36,865 bases of DNA from an uncultured Myroides sp. (GCA_913777665.1 CAJYTF010000056.1:1-36865), one strand, 5' to 3'. Positions 23,248 to 32,099 are shown, counted from the first letter of the stretch. Notes: generated by a model from the sequence alone, not told the origin. Numbers and translations are program-made.

Positions 23248-24906
23248 TTATTTAGCGTTTTGCACTTGCTTTCTTGCATATTCGTTACTAGAATCTAATC
23301 GTAGTACTTTTTGGAAAGAACTTGTTGCTTTTGCTTTGTTTGCAGTTTGGTTGTAATTACCAATCATGGTGTAAGCTTCAATTAACGCGTCTTTAAAAGC
23401 TGCATCGTTTGCAAATCCTTTTTGAGTTAACAAATCGATAAACCCTTCGTAGTCTTTTTCCATTTTAGCTAAAGACGTTGGCGTATTCAAGTTTCTGTTT
23501 ACACGCGCACTAATCAGGTAAGCTTCAAATGTAGGAGTCTTTTTCAAAGAACTATCCAAGTTGTCTTTTGCTTTCTGTAACTGATCGTTAAACATTGGCT
23601 TATCGCTTGCCATGTATAATGCGTTTCCTTTGTAATACATATCGTACACGTAGTAAGGTGATTTTTCGTCTTTAGAAGCTAAATCAAACACAAAATAAGC
23701 TTGTTCAAAATGTTCGTCTTTAAACAAATCCATTCCCAATTCGTGTAAAGCAACTCCCAATTTAGGATTTTCTTTAACCGCTTTTGCCATTTCATCGATC
23801 GATTTTTTATAAACCACTTCGTTAAAAGTTCCGTCTTCTTTACGTGACGCTTCTAATTCTGACAATCCTTTGTATAAATAATCGATTGGCAATAATTGAT
23901 CTTTTTTATCCTGAACATCAAAATACATGTTGATGTTTTCTTTAGCGTCTAAAAATTTACCGTTTTGGAAATCGGCAATTGCACGGTAACGGTACATAAA
24001 AAAGTTATCACCACGTGTGTACCATTTTGTTCTAACCAAATCTCCTAAAGCCTTGTAATCTTTATTTTTGATTAAGTATGCAGCCAATTCGTTATCAACA
24101 TCCATACTTTCACCAATCATTCCGTGGTATTTGAAATAGTTTTCTACACCAGGCTGTAAAAGTGCTTTATCATCTTTAAAACGAGCGTAATCTGCATGGG
24201 TTAACGCCAACTGCTTGTAAACATCAGCATAAGCCGGATCTTTAGAAACTATGGTATCATACACTTTAATAGCATCTTCAAATTCGTTACCTGCACGTAA
24301 AACATCAGCCAATTTCATTTTAGGCAAATGACTGTTTGGAAATCTTTTCGATGTTTCATAATAAACTCGACGTGCATCAACAAAACGTTTTTCTGCAAAG
24401 TAAATATCTCCACGGGCAATGTGCGGTTCCGGAGTTTCTAAATTTACGAACAATGCTTTGTTTACAAATTCTAATGCTAAATCAAAATCAGGTTTTGGAG
24501 CGAAGGTATAAGCGTGTGCAATATCCAAATAAGTTTGATAATCTTTTGGACCAATATTTAAAGTTGCTGCATTAAATTTTGATTTCGCTTCTTTATCTTT
24601 CTGTGTAAGTAAACCTAATTTACCCAATCCAAGATTGTTAACATCAACATCTTTAACGGCTCTTAACCCTTGTTTAAAGTAATAATTTGCCGAATCTTGA
24701 TTATTCTCGTTTAAATGAATTACCCCTAAACGATAAAAGTTTTTTCCTTGGTTTGGTTGTGATCTAATAAGCCTATATAATTCTTTTTTTGCAACATCGT
24801 AACGACCGTACTTAATTGCCGTATCAATATCATTAGCACTACTCTGTGCGTTCGCGCTAAAAATGAATGATAATAAAGCTAAACTTAGGGTAATTTTTTT
24901 ATTCAT
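23248..24906 (-). CDS. Exported tetratricopeptide-repeat protein
   Basis: The 552-aa product starts with a signal peptide (MNKKITLSLALLSFIFSANA) and is built of helix pairs of TPR type: KELYRLIRSQPNQGKNFYRLG, NNQDSANYYFKQGLRAV, ALEFVNKALFVNLETPEPHI, DAIKVYDTIVSKDPAYADVY, and an ending FQKVLRLDSSNEYARKQV. Around ten repeats are likely. Such proteins scaffold protein complexes in the periplasm. It follows the PstS-like lipoprotein by 28 bases on the same strand and ends the exb/tonB locus. I infer an accessory role in this envelope system; the direct partner is unknown. Confidence 0.87.
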   Translation of the reverse strand: MNKKITLSLALLSFIFSANAQSSANDIDTAIKYGRYDVAKKELYRLIRSQPNQGKNFYRLGVIHLNENNQDSANYYFKQGLRAVKDVDVNNLGLGKLGLLTQKDKEAKSKFNAATLNIGPKDYQTYLDIAHAYTFAPKPDFDLALEFVNKALFVNLETPEPHIARGDIYFAEKRFVDARRVYYETSKRFPNSHLPKMKLADVLRAGNEFEDAIKVYDTIVSKDPAYADVYKQLALTHADYARFKDDKALLQPGVENYFKYHGMIGESMDVDNELAAYLIKNKDYKALGDLVRTKWYTRGDNFFMYRYRAIADFQNGKFLDAKENINMYFDVQDKKDQLLPIDYLYKGLSELEASRKEDGTFNEVVYKKSIDEMAKAVKENPKLGVALHELGMDLFKDEHFEQAYFVFDLASKDEKSPYYVYDMYYKGNALYMASDKPMFNDQLQKAKDNLDSSLKKTPTFEAYLISARVNRNLNTPTSLAKMEKDYEGFIDLLTQKGFANDAAFKDALIEAYTMIGNYNQTANKAKATSSFQKVLRLDSSNEYARKQVQNAK

Positions 24907-24934
24907 AATTTACAATTATATTGAAAAACCTTGA

Positions 24935-25825
24935 TTATTCTACTATGTTAATTTCACGTTTTGGTAAAGTTACCGGCATTAAACCCGATTTTAAAACAAT
25001 ACGCTGTCCTTTGTCTGAAGCAGCGAAACTTGCAAAACCGGTACCTAAACCTGTTTTTCCCTGAACGTCTATAATATTTATTGTTCTTATTAACGGATAA
25101 GTATTATCTGCAATGGTACTTTGCGATGGTGCATAATAATTCTTCAAAGAATCGTTATAAACCAACATAGAACGCAACTGTTTAATACCTTCTTTTATCT
25201 TTTCATCGGGTTGAAGCATCCAATTGATACCAACCACACCCACAGCATTTTTATTTTTATTAATGTATGATACAATTTCTTCGACTGTTTTTACATAATA
25301 AACATTCTTGCTTAATTCACTTACGCGGGCATCTGTTTTAATTTGATCTACAATGTTTGAATTGGCATCGTGAAATACAAATATTTTATCGGATTTTTTA
25401 GTTCCTTTAAAAATATCGATAACCTCTTTATAATTAATTAATGTATCCGTAGCGTTTTTTTGTGTGATGAACAACACTGCATCTTTTGCAATCGGTGTGA
25501 TTTTAGGCACCACACGACCTTTGAAAGCTTCTAGCTCTTTTGCCGTGAACGACTTTGGCATTACTGCCAAACGACCTGAATCTTTATAAACCGAATTTAA
25601 AATTTCGTTCTGCGATAGCATTTTTAATTTTATATCGGCATTGTTGTAATAGGTTTTAAACACCTGATTAATATCTTCAACTATAGGATAAACCGACGAT
25701 TCTACATACATTTCTGTTGTTCCTCTGTCGTATGCTTCTTTCACTTCTGCAACCCCATCTTTACTTTCTTTTTTACAAGAAATTAAAAGGCTTAACCCCA
25801 ACACAGACCAAATTATCTGCTTCAT
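24935..25825 (-). CDS. PstS-like phosphate-binding-type lipoprotein
   Basis: The 296-aa product starts with a lipoprotein signal (MKQIIWSVLGLSLLISC, Cys17). The body resembles the periplasmic binding domain of PstS: TEMYVESSVYPIVEDINQVF, KITPIAKDAVLFITQKN, NAVGVVGINWML and, near the end, YPLIRTINIIDVQGKTGLGTGFASFAASDKGQRIVLKSGL. Real PstS partners (PstC, PstA, PstB) are not adjacent, so phosphate import by an ABC system is not supported; the location beside exbB-exbD-tonB suggests an adapted role. ATG 25825 places the lipobox correctly; the frame continues 27 codons upstream. A 180-bp gap and a terminator separate it from the TonB-like gene. Confidence 0.83.
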   Translation of the reverse strand: MKQIIWSVLGLSLLISCKKESKDGVAEVKEAYDRGTTEMYVESSVYPIVEDINQVFKTYYNNADIKLKMLSQNEILNSVYKDSGRLAVMPKSFTAKELEAFKGRVVPKITPIAKDAVLFITQKNATDTLINYKEVIDIFKGTKKSDKIFVFHDANSNIVDQIKTDARVSELSKNVYYVKTVEEIVSYINKNKNAVGVVGINWMLQPDEKIKEGIKQLRSMLVYNDSLKNYYAPSQSTIADNTYPLIRTINIIDVQGKTGLGTGFASFAASDKGQRIVLKSGLMPVTLPKREINIVE

Positions 25826-25977
25826 AATTTTAGATATTAATTGATTGCTAAATCTACTAATTTTTTTTTTAATAAACTTTACAAATTTTGCATTTTTAAC
25901 AAACAAAAATTATTGATGCAGTAAATATGGTTTTACCTTACGTTAAATTGCAAATAATATGTTTACAAAATACAAGA

Positions 25978-26002
25978 AACCCGCTTTTAAATAGCGGGTT
26001 TT
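25978..26002 (-). terminator. Terminator after the second TonB-like gene
   Basis: AAACCCGCT and AGCGGGTTT pair perfectly around TTTAAAT with T-runs. It separates the TonB cluster from the PstS-like gene, so the latter probably has its own promoter. Confidence 0.85.
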
Positions 26003-26005
26003 ATT

Positions 26006-26887
26006 TTAGTTATTTACTTTAACTTTAATTGGTAACGTAAAATGAGATCTTACCGTTCTGCCGTTATGTTGTGCTGCTTTCCATTTTGGCATTGACTTTA
26101 AAACGTGGATTGCTTCGTTACCCAAACCATGTTTATCTTCAACGATTTTTATATCTGTAAATGATCCGTCTTTTTCTACAACAAATTTTAGCTTAACTAC
26201 CATTTCTGTTGCATTACCACCAACATCTTTAGAAAATTTTCTGATATACGATTCAAAGAATTTTTCAAAACCTTCATTTGGCATAGCTTTCTTTTGAACT
26301 AACGTAACTATTTCATTTCCTTTTGAAGTTGTGTTTCCTTCTGTACTATCACCATTGCCAGATTTTTTTCTACTTCCAGTATCAATATCACCAGATTCTC
26401 TTCCATCTTTATTTAAAGTACCGTCAGTATGTGCGTTGGTATTATTTTGACCTGAATTTATATTATCGTTAAAATCTTTTTGTGCATTTAGTTTATCGTC
26501 TATAACATCATTGTCTTTAGCCGCTGTCATTTCTACTAACTTTTTATTTTCCATGACATCTTTTACTGTTGACTTTTCGATAACTTTCTCAACTGATTTC
26601 TCTATATCTGCTGGTTTTTCTACAGGTGGTTTATCTATGGGATCTATAACAGTAGGATCCACCAATGGATCTGTTGGAAGATCAACAATTACAACTGTAG
26701 GATTACTTTTAGATGCATACAGATAAGAGCTTCCAAAAATAGAACCTAACAATCCTATACCAATAGCCAATGCTGTGAAAGTTGTTTTAGTACTTTCCTG
26801 GCGTAATTTGTATGCTCCGTAAAGCTTATTGCGGTTTTCAAATACAATATTTAACCACTCTTTTCCAAATAAATTCAAACTACTCAT
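26006..26887 (-). CDS. tonB: Energy transducer TonB, second paralogue
   Basis: The 293-aa product shares the flavobacterial TonB N-terminus (LFGKEWLNIVFENRNKLYGAY, then a membrane helix about 35-58), a linker with fewer prolines than its neighbour, a Lys/Asp/Asn-rich central region, and a C-terminal TonB domain: KLKFVVEKDGSFTDIKIV, NEAIHVLKSMPKWKAAQHNGR and HFTLPIKVKVNN. TonB spans the periplasm and drives outer-membrane receptors with proton-motive force supplied by ExbB/ExbD. It is clearly a tandem duplicate of 27262-28140. Its different linker may mean a different receptor set; that is inference. Confidence 0.9.
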   Translation of the reverse strand: MSSLNLFGKEWLNIVFENRNKLYGAYKLRQESTKTTFTALAIGIGLLGSIFGSSYLYASKSNPTVVIVDLPTDPLVDPTVIDPIDKPPVEKPADIEKSVEKVIEKSTVKDVMENKKLVEMTAAKDNDVIDDKLNAQKDFNDNINSGQNNTNAHTDGTLNKDGRESGDIDTGSRKKSGNGDSTEGNTTSKGNEIVTLVQKKAMPNEGFEKFFESYIRKFSKDVGGNATEMVVKLKFVVEKDGSFTDIKIVEDKHGLGNEAIHVLKSMPKWKAAQHNGRTVRSHFTLPIKVKVNN

Positions 26888-27018
26888 AATTACAATGTTT
26901 TTAAGTTAAAGCGTAAAAATCAGACCATACAAAAATATTTTAACTAAATATACAAAATATAAATACTCATTTACAGATTAACGTAAATATATTTTATTTA
27001 GTATGTATTAAAATAAAA

Positions 27019-27042
27019 AAGACAAGAAATTAATCTTGCCTT
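27019..27042 (-). terminator. Terminator enclosing the small membrane gene's stop codon
   Basis: On the minus strand AAGGCAAGA pairs with TCTTGTCTT (one G-U pair), followed by TTTTTATTTT. The stop codon TAA (27032-27030) lies in the loop, so the hairpin begins inside the coding region. Confidence 0.75.
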
Positions 27043-27260
27043 ATGTTTATGATTCTAAAAAACCTAAAAATACTGTACACAATAAGCAGTATTCCAAAAA
27101 GTAGCCTGCGGTTGTATGATAATTCTAACGGAATGCTTTTCCAAAAAATGAACATACATCCCAATACAAAATACAGAATTAAGAACAGCAAACCAATAAA
27201 GAACAAAAATCGCTGTAAAAGCGATTTTTGTTTAAAATTATTTATAAAGTTTTTTAACAT
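27030..27260 (-). CDS. Small two-helix membrane protein between the TonB genes
   Basis: The 76-aa product has a basic N-terminus (MLKNFINNFKQKSLLQR) and two likely membrane helices (FLFFIGLLFLILYFVLGCMF and LLFGILLIVYSIFRFFRII). Its ATG is one base away from the stop of the TonB gene (27262-27264), so translation is probably coupled to tonB. It ends in its own terminator. It is not a known ExbB, ExbD or TonB part; I do not recognise a family. A helper of the energy-transduction complex is a reasonable but untested idea. Confidence 0.8.
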   Translation of the reverse strand: MLKNFINNFKQKSLLQRFLFFIGLLFLILYFVLGCMFIFWKSIPLELSYNRRLLFGILLIVYSIFRFFRIINIRQD

Positions 27261-27261
27261 A

Positions 27262-28140
27262 CTAGTTATTTACTCTAACTTTAATAGGTAATGTAAAACT
27301 TGAACGCACTTTTTTACCATTGTGCTCTGCTGGTTTCCATTTAGGCATTGATTTCAATACTCTAATGGCTTCTCTACCCATGTTGTGCGGATCTGCTCCT
27401 GATACTTGAACATCAGTAAAAGAACCATCTTTTTCTACAACAAATTTTAAACGAACAGAGATTTCATTTACGTTTCCACCAACATCTGGTGCGTTAAACT
27501 TACGGATAAAGCTGCTAAAGAAAGCTTGTAAACCTTCGTTAGGTGCAGCTTTTTGTTGTACAAAGCTGTGAACTTTGTTTTCGTCTTCAGAAAATTTGTC
27601 TCCAGTTCCTGTGCCTTTTGATCCCTTTTCAGCTCCTCCGGTTTGTTCACCTTTTGACTTGAAATCACCAGATTTATCAGCTTCACGGTCTTCACGTCCA
27701 GAAGTTTTGTTATCATCGATGTCTTTTTGAGTAGTTTTCTGCTCGTTTTTAACTTCGTTATCTTTTTTAACTTCTGTTTCTAAAAACTTTACTTCTTCTT
27801 GTACAGATTTAGAAGCATCTGCCTGTTCTGGTTCTGGTTCCGGTATTGGCTCATCCTTAATTTCCTCAACCGGTGGTTCTGGTTCAGGTAATTCAGGTAA
27901 TTCAATTTCTGTAACAGATACTTCTTCTACATCTTTTGTTGATGAGAATTTTTCTCCGAAAACAGATTTATAAGCTACCGATCCACCAAAGGCCAAACCA
28001 ATACAAACAATACCTAACAATAATGCCAGTAATGTTGTTTTAGGATTTTCCTGACGCAGTTTGTAGGCTCCGTAAGCTTTGTTACGACCTTCAAACACAA
28101 TGTTTGTCCAATCCTTTCCAAATAAATTAATATTAGCCAT
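27262..28140 (-). CDS. tonB: Energy transducer TonB, first paralogue
   Basis: The 292-aa product has the flavobacterial TonB N-terminus NLFGKDWTNIVFEGRNKAYG, a membrane helix (LLALLLGIVCIGLAFGGSVAY), a Pro/Glu-rich linker (ELPELPEPEPPVEEIKDEPI), a Lys/Asp/Gly-rich hydrophilic segment and a C-terminal domain: LKFVVEKDGSFTDVQV, REAIRVLKSMPKWKPAEHNGK and SSFTLPIKVRVNN. It is 23 bases downstream of the second exbD and clearly belongs to the exb operon. Confidence 0.95.
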   Translation of the reverse strand: MANINLFGKDWTNIVFEGRNKAYGAYKLRQENPKTTLLALLLGIVCIGLAFGGSVAYKSVFGEKFSSTKDVEEVSVTEIELPELPEPEPPVEEIKDEPIPEPEPEQADASKSVQEEVKFLETEVKKDNEVKNEQKTTQKDIDDNKTSGREDREADKSGDFKSKGEQTGGAEKGSKGTGTGDKFSEDENKVHSFVQQKAAPNEGLQAFFSSFIRKFNAPDVGGNVNEISVRLKFVVEKDGSFTDVQVSGADPHNMGREAIRVLKSMPKWKPAEHNGKKVRSSFTLPIKVRVNN

Positions 28141-28163
28141 AGTAGTTTATTTTTTATTTATGC

Positions 28164-28712
28164 TTACTGCATAACTGCTTTTTCTTCTTCTGTCATGTCT
28201 TGCAACGCATATACTTCTACACCTGTAATTGCCATTTCATCTAAAATATCAATCATATCAGTATAAGTAGCATCTTCTGTTGCTTTAATTAACACAACAA
28301 TTCCATCTCTACCTTCATGCCCAGCTGCTCTTAAATTTGCCATTTTTTGCAAAATAACATTTCTAACTCCAGACTTTCCATAAGCTGTATCTGTTGGACC
28401 TACACCTTGGTAAGGATCATTAAACATACCCATGTAATACTTAAGCTTACGATCTTTACCAATTAAAATTGTCATGGTTTTAGATTCTTTTGCTTCTTGC
28501 TTAGGCGTGTTATCTTCCTTCTTCAATTTATCAGGCATATTCAAGTCCATAGACTGTGGTTGTGATAAAGAGGTGGTTAACATAAAGAACGTAATCAATA
28601 AGAATGCCAAATCTACCATGGCTGTTAAATCAACCCCGGCATTTTGTTTTTTACTTCTTACTTTTTTACCGCCTTTTTTGCCTTCGTTACCACCAGTATT
28701 TAATTCTGCCAT
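28164..28712 (-). CDS. exbD: Biopolymer transport protein ExbD, second copy
   Basis: The 182-aa product has a Lys/Gly-rich cytosolic N-terminus (GGNEGKKGGKKVRSKKQ) and one membrane helix AGVDLTAMVDLAFLLITFFM in which Asp34 is the proton-pathway residue. A periplasmic domain follows (TMTILIGKDRKLKYY, IVVLIKATEDATYTDMIDIL, GVEVYALQ). It is the second of two ExbD genes and overlaps in function with its neighbour; pentameric ExbB with ExbD dimers is the family norm. Starts 20 bases after the first exbD stop. Confidence 0.95.
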   Translation of the reverse strand: MAELNTGGNEGKKGGKKVRSKKQNAGVDLTAMVDLAFLLITFFMLTTSLSQPQSMDLNMPDKLKKEDNTPKQEAKESKTMTILIGKDRKLKYYMGMFNDPYQGVGPTDTAYGKSGVRNVILQKMANLRAAGHEGRDGIVVLIKATEDATYTDMIDILDEMAITGVEVYALQDMTEEEKAVMQ

Positions 28713-28732
28713 TTCTTTTTAAATTTTAGTGA

Positions 28733-29344
28733 TTAAAAGTCTTTTGATCTTAAACCTGTAACAAGGTAAAAGCGGTTTTGACGTTGTTCTTGTAAAATAT
28801 TCATTATCTCTTTAATAGTACCAAACTGCTCGTTTGCATCACCTTTAATAGCTACTTTCAAGAATGATTCTTTACGTTGCCAAGATGATTCACGCGCATT
28901 ACGTACCCAAGCAGACAACTGATTGTTTAAAGAATCTTTATAAGGTATTCCCTTATGAAATTCTTCTTGCATACGATCGCCTGGTGGTTTCGCCAACAAG
29001 CTCTTCATTTCACGAATATCAGCACCAAAATTTTCTAATCCTGCAAAAGCATTTTTTTCTGCTTCTGTGAACTCAATTTTATATTCCTGCCCCATTCTTG
29101 TTAAGATATCTTTACGATCTTCTTTACCTGCAATACCAATATACACGTTCTCTTGACCAACGGTTATTGATAAAATATCATCTGTAGGAATTTTAGTTTC
29201 CTTAGTAGATGCAGGCAAATCAACAGGGTGAACTTCTGGTGTTTTTGCTGTAGAGGTTAAAACGAAGAATGTTAGCAATAAGAATGATACGTCGCACATT
29301 GCGGTCATATCTATTCTTGTACTTGATTTTTTCATTTTTGCCAT
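28733..29344 (-). CDS. exbD: Biopolymer transport protein ExbD, first copy
   Basis: The 203-aa product has the membrane helix RIDMTAMCDVSFLLLTFFV with the key Asp18, followed by a periplasmic part with an unusually long middle (about 60-140, KEDRKDILTRMGQEYKIEF, GADIREMKSLLAKPPGDRM) and the closing IKGDANEQFGTIKEIMNILQ and FYLVTGLRS. Both ExbD genes keep the Asp, so both may work. It is 66 bases downstream of exbB. Confidence 0.95.
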   Translation of the reverse strand: MAKMKKSSTRIDMTAMCDVSFLLLTFFVLTSTAKTPEVHPVDLPASTKETKIPTDDILSITVGQENVYIGIAGKEDRKDILTRMGQEYKIEFTEAEKNAFAGLENFGADIREMKSLLAKPPGDRMQEEFHKGIPYKDSLNNQLSAWVRNARESSWQRKESFLKVAIKGDANEQFGTIKEIMNILQEQRQNRFYLVTGLRSKDF

Positions 29345-29410
29345 ATTCTCTCTTCTTTTTTAACCAGATTAAATCTGGAATTATACACTATTTACGAACT
29401 ACAATAAAGA

Positions 29411-30226
29411 TTATTTATTGTGTCTTCTGTAAGATTGTGTAATTGCGAATCCAGCTTCGTCGATAAAATGTGTTAATTTATCGATTTTCGTTGTGAATAC
29501 GTTATAGAAAACAATAGCTAATGTAGATGTACCAATACCTGTAGCAGTATTCATTAAGGCTTCAGAGATACCTGTTGCTAATGCAGATGAATCAGGAGAA
29601 CCAGCTGTAGATAAAGCAGAGAATGCTTTAATCATACCTGTTACTGTACCTAATAAACCTACTAATGTACCAATAGATACTAATGTTGCTAAAATGATCA
29701 TGTTTTTCTCTAACATTGGCATTTCTAATACAGTAGCTTCTTCGATTTCGTTTTGAATAGTTTCTGTTGCTTTATCAGCATCAAAACCTTCACGTTTAAC
29801 TTCTTTTAATTTAATTAACGCTGCTTTTACAACATTCGCAACCGAACCTTTTTGTTTGTCAGAAAGTTCAATAGCTTCGTCAATTTGATTAGCATTAACT
29901 AATGATTGTACTTTAGCAACATACGCTTTCACATCTCCTGATCCAGCAGCTTTACTTACCACAATCCATCTTTCAATACCAAAAACAATAGTTGTTGTCA
30001 ACAATCCAATTAATAAAGCAATTACCGGACCTCCTTTGTACATCATCCCTAACAAATCGCCTGGTAAAGGATCGCCGTTACGATCGCCATTCATGAAGTG
30101 TACCGGTGAACCTAGAACAAATCTCCAGATTATGAAACCGAATACTAAACATGCAATAATAGTAATCGCCGCAGCCACGTTTGATAATCCTGCACTACTT
30201 GGATTTTTCTCAACTGTTTGTGTCAT
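29411..30226 (-). CDS. exbB: ExbB/TolQ/MotA-family proton channel
   Basis: The 271-aa product has three or four membrane helices (near 17-36, 65-84 and a hairpin at about 175-240) and the ExbB pattern: TVLEMPMLEKNMIILATLVSIGTLVGLLGTVTGMIKAFSAL and GISEALMNTATGIGTSTLAIVFYNVF. It forms the stator pentamer that passes protons and powers ExbD/TonB. It opens the operon; the promoter is probably at 30293-30300. A conserved periplasmic segment HFMNGDRNGDPLPGDLLG precedes helix two, a Bacteroidetes-style feature. Confidence 0.95.
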   Translation of the reverse strand: MTQTVEKNPSSAGLSNVAAAITIIACLVFGFIIWRFVLGSPVHFMNGDRNGDPLPGDLLGMMYKGGPVIALLIGLLTTTIVFGIERWIVVSKAAGSGDVKAYVAKVQSLVNANQIDEAIELSDKQKGSVANVVKAALIKLKEVKREGFDADKATETIQNEIEEATVLEMPMLEKNMIILATLVSIGTLVGLLGTVTGMIKAFSALSTAGSPDSSALATGISEALMNTATGIGTSTLAIVFYNVFTTKIDKLTHFIDEAGFAITQSYRRHNK

Positions 30227-30550
30227 CTTAATAAAATTTAAATTTAATGTTTACTCAATTTTTAAAATTAGTTTGCTTTCATTGAAGCAAGGCAAATTTA
30301 CTTTTTTAGTTGAAATAAAAAAATAAAATTTCACCTGTAATAATTCAAGAATTTAAAATTAACTAAAAAGAAACAATTAATTTACTTTTTAATATTTTTT
30401 TATCAAATCCCTAAACATTAAACGTTTCACTTTCACTATTATTGCTTTTTAGTCCGAAATATTTCTTAACAATTACATAACCTACCGTTTTATTGCATTT
30501 TTTTAGTTGAAAGAAGTTTATATCTTTATCAAAAAAAGAATAATTGTTTA
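30227..30550. other. 324-bp divergent promoter region, exbB / HerA-like ATPase
   Basis: AT-rich, no coding frame. It contains the exbB promoter candidate (30293-30300) with a hairpin-like inverted repeat next to it (TTGCTT/AAGCAA, 30273-30290), and a weak TATCTTTA (30521-30528) that may serve the plus-strand ATPase gene. The middle part (about 30320-30490) shows nothing I can name. Confidence 0.6.
30273..30300 (-). promoter_or_regulatory. Promoter of the exbB operon with operator-like inverted repeat
   Basis: On the minus strand TAAATTTG (30300-30293) matches TAnnTTTG exactly. The perfect inverted repeat TTGCTT-6-AAGCAA (30273-30290) covers the expected start site and first transcribed bases, so it could be an operator or a 5' hairpin. 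Leader length would be about 60 bases. No clear -33 TTG. Confidence 0.5.
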
Positions 30551-32062
30551 ATGGATATCGAAAATTTTAAACTACAAATTAAAGAAGGCTATACTTTTAA
30601 GACCGACTTTATCACTATTGGCGGCGCAATGATTGAAAACGCACCCGTTGCAGACCTATTTATAAACATACCTTTAAAAACATTGAACCGCCACGGTTTA
30701 ATTGCTGGCGCTACAGGAACCGGAAAAACCAAAACTATTCAGGTATTATCGGAACAACTTTCTAACAAAGGAATTCCTGTTTTAATGATGGATATTAAAG
30801 GTGATTTCAGCGGAATTGCACAACAAGGCGTAAAAACTGCTTTTATAGAGGAACGTCATGCGAAAATGAATTTACCTTTTGAACCAAAAGCGTTTCCTGT
30901 AGAATTGCTAACCATATCAAAACAAAACGGCGTTCGGCTACGGGCAACCATTTCTGAATTTGGTCCAGTTTTATTATCTCGTATTTTAGATTTGAACGAT
31001 ACGCAAAGCGGTGTAATGTCGTTAATTTTTAAATATTGCGACGATCACCATCTGCCTTTATTAGATTTGAAGGATCTTAAAAAAGTAATTCAGTTTATAA
31101 CAAATGAAGGTAAAGAGGCTATCGAAAAAGAATACGGACGTGTTTCTACGGCTTCAACCGGAGCAATTTTGCGCAAACTGATTGAGCTGGAACAACAAGA
31201 TGCCGATTTATTTTTCGGAGAAACATCATTCGATATTAAAGATTTAATGCGAATCGACGAAAACGGCAAAGCATACGTGAACATTTTACGTTTAAACGAT
31301 ATACAAGACAAACCTAAATTATTCTCGACTTTTATGTTGTGCCTTTTGGCTGAAGTTTACAATACCATGCCGGAACAAGGTGACAGCGGTCAGCCAGAAC
31401 TGGTTATTTTTATCGATGAAGCTCATTTAATCTTTAAAGAAGCCAGCAAAGCACTATTAGATCAAATTGAAACCATTGTTAAATTGATACGATCTAAAGG
31501 AATTGGTCTGTATTTTATCACACAAAATCCAACCGATGTGCCCGATGGCGTTTTAGCGCAATTAGGATTGAAAATTCAGCATGCGTTGCGTGCTTTTACT
31601 GATAAAGATCGAAAAGCAATTAAACTGGCATCGGAGAATTTCCCAACAACCGAATTTTACAAAACCAGCGAAATTATTACACAGCTTGGTACGGGAGAAG
31701 CTTTAGTAACCGTTTTAAATGAAAAAGGAATACCTACACCCTTGGCTGTTTGTATGATACAAGCACCAATGAGCAGAATGGACGTTTTATCGCCTACTGA
31801 AATTGAAGGGTTGATAGAAAAATCGAACCTTAAAAACAAGTATAATAGTGTGGTTGACCGTGAAAGTGCTTACGAAATTCTGAACCGCAAGCTAATTGCT
31901 GAAAAACCGACAGAAACTACAGTTGCAAAAGAATCAAAAACCAATACTGCACCAAAGAAAAAAGAAGAAAGTTATTTTACCAAACAAGTAATTAAAGTTT
32001 TAACAAGCGCTACTTTTATACGCGGAGCTTTTGGTGTACTTACCAAAATATTTAAAAAATAA
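30551..32062 (+). CDS. HerA/YjgR-type ATPase (DUF853)
   Basis: The 503-aa protein has Walker A GATGTGKT (53-60) and Walker B LVIFIDEAHLIF (about 281-292) in a HerA/FtsK-like P-loop domain. Family marks include FITIGGAMIENAPVADLF at the N-terminus, the substrate-facing MDIKGDFSGIA, RLRATISEFGPVLLSRIL and the IGLYFITQNPTDVPDGVLAQLG sensor motif. The length and the MMDIKGD pattern fit YjgR-type proteins, whose role is not known. It is monocistronic and convergent with kmo. A C-terminal tail (about 455-503) is Lys-rich and lacks homology I can see. Confidence 0.9.
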   Translation: MDIENFKLQIKEGYTFKTDFITIGGAMIENAPVADLFINIPLKTLNRHGLIAGATGTGKTKTIQVLSEQLSNKGIPVLMMDIKGDFSGIAQQGVKTAFIEERHAKMNLPFEPKAFPVELLTISKQNGVRLRATISEFGPVLLSRILDLNDTQSGVMSLIFKYCDDHHLPLLDLKDLKKVIQFITNEGKEAIEKEYGRVSTASTGAILRKLIELEQQDADLFFGETSFDIKDLMRIDENGKAYVNILRLNDIQDKPKLFSTFMLCLLAEVYNTMPEQGDSGQPELVIFIDEAHLIFKEASKALLDQIETIVKLIRSKGIGLYFITQNPTDVPDGVLAQLGLKIQHALRAFTDKDRKAIKLASENFPTTEFYKTSEIITQLGTGEALVTVLNEKGIPTPLAVCMIQAPMSRMDVLSPTEIEGLIEKSNLKNKYNSVVDRESAYEILNRKLIAEKPTETTVAKESKTNTAPKKKEESYFTKQVIKVLTSATFIRGAFGVLTKIFKK

Positions 32063-32064
32063 TC

Positions 32065-32099
32065 AAAAATAAAGCAGACTAATTGTCTGCTTTATTTTT
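32065..32099. terminator. Shared terminator, HerA-like gene / kmo
   Basis: A 15-bp perfect inverted repeat, AAAAATAAAGCAGAC (32065-32079) and GTCTGCTTTATTTTT (32085-32099), serves both convergent genes. The kmo stop codon (32079-32081) falls at the edge of the 5-base loop, so the last kmo codons form one arm. Confidence 0.85.

Noticed and set aside
25826..25906. 27-codon N-terminal extension of the PstS-like lipoprotein
   Set aside because: It would place the lipobox far from the N-terminus; the ATG at 25825 gives a normal signal peptide.
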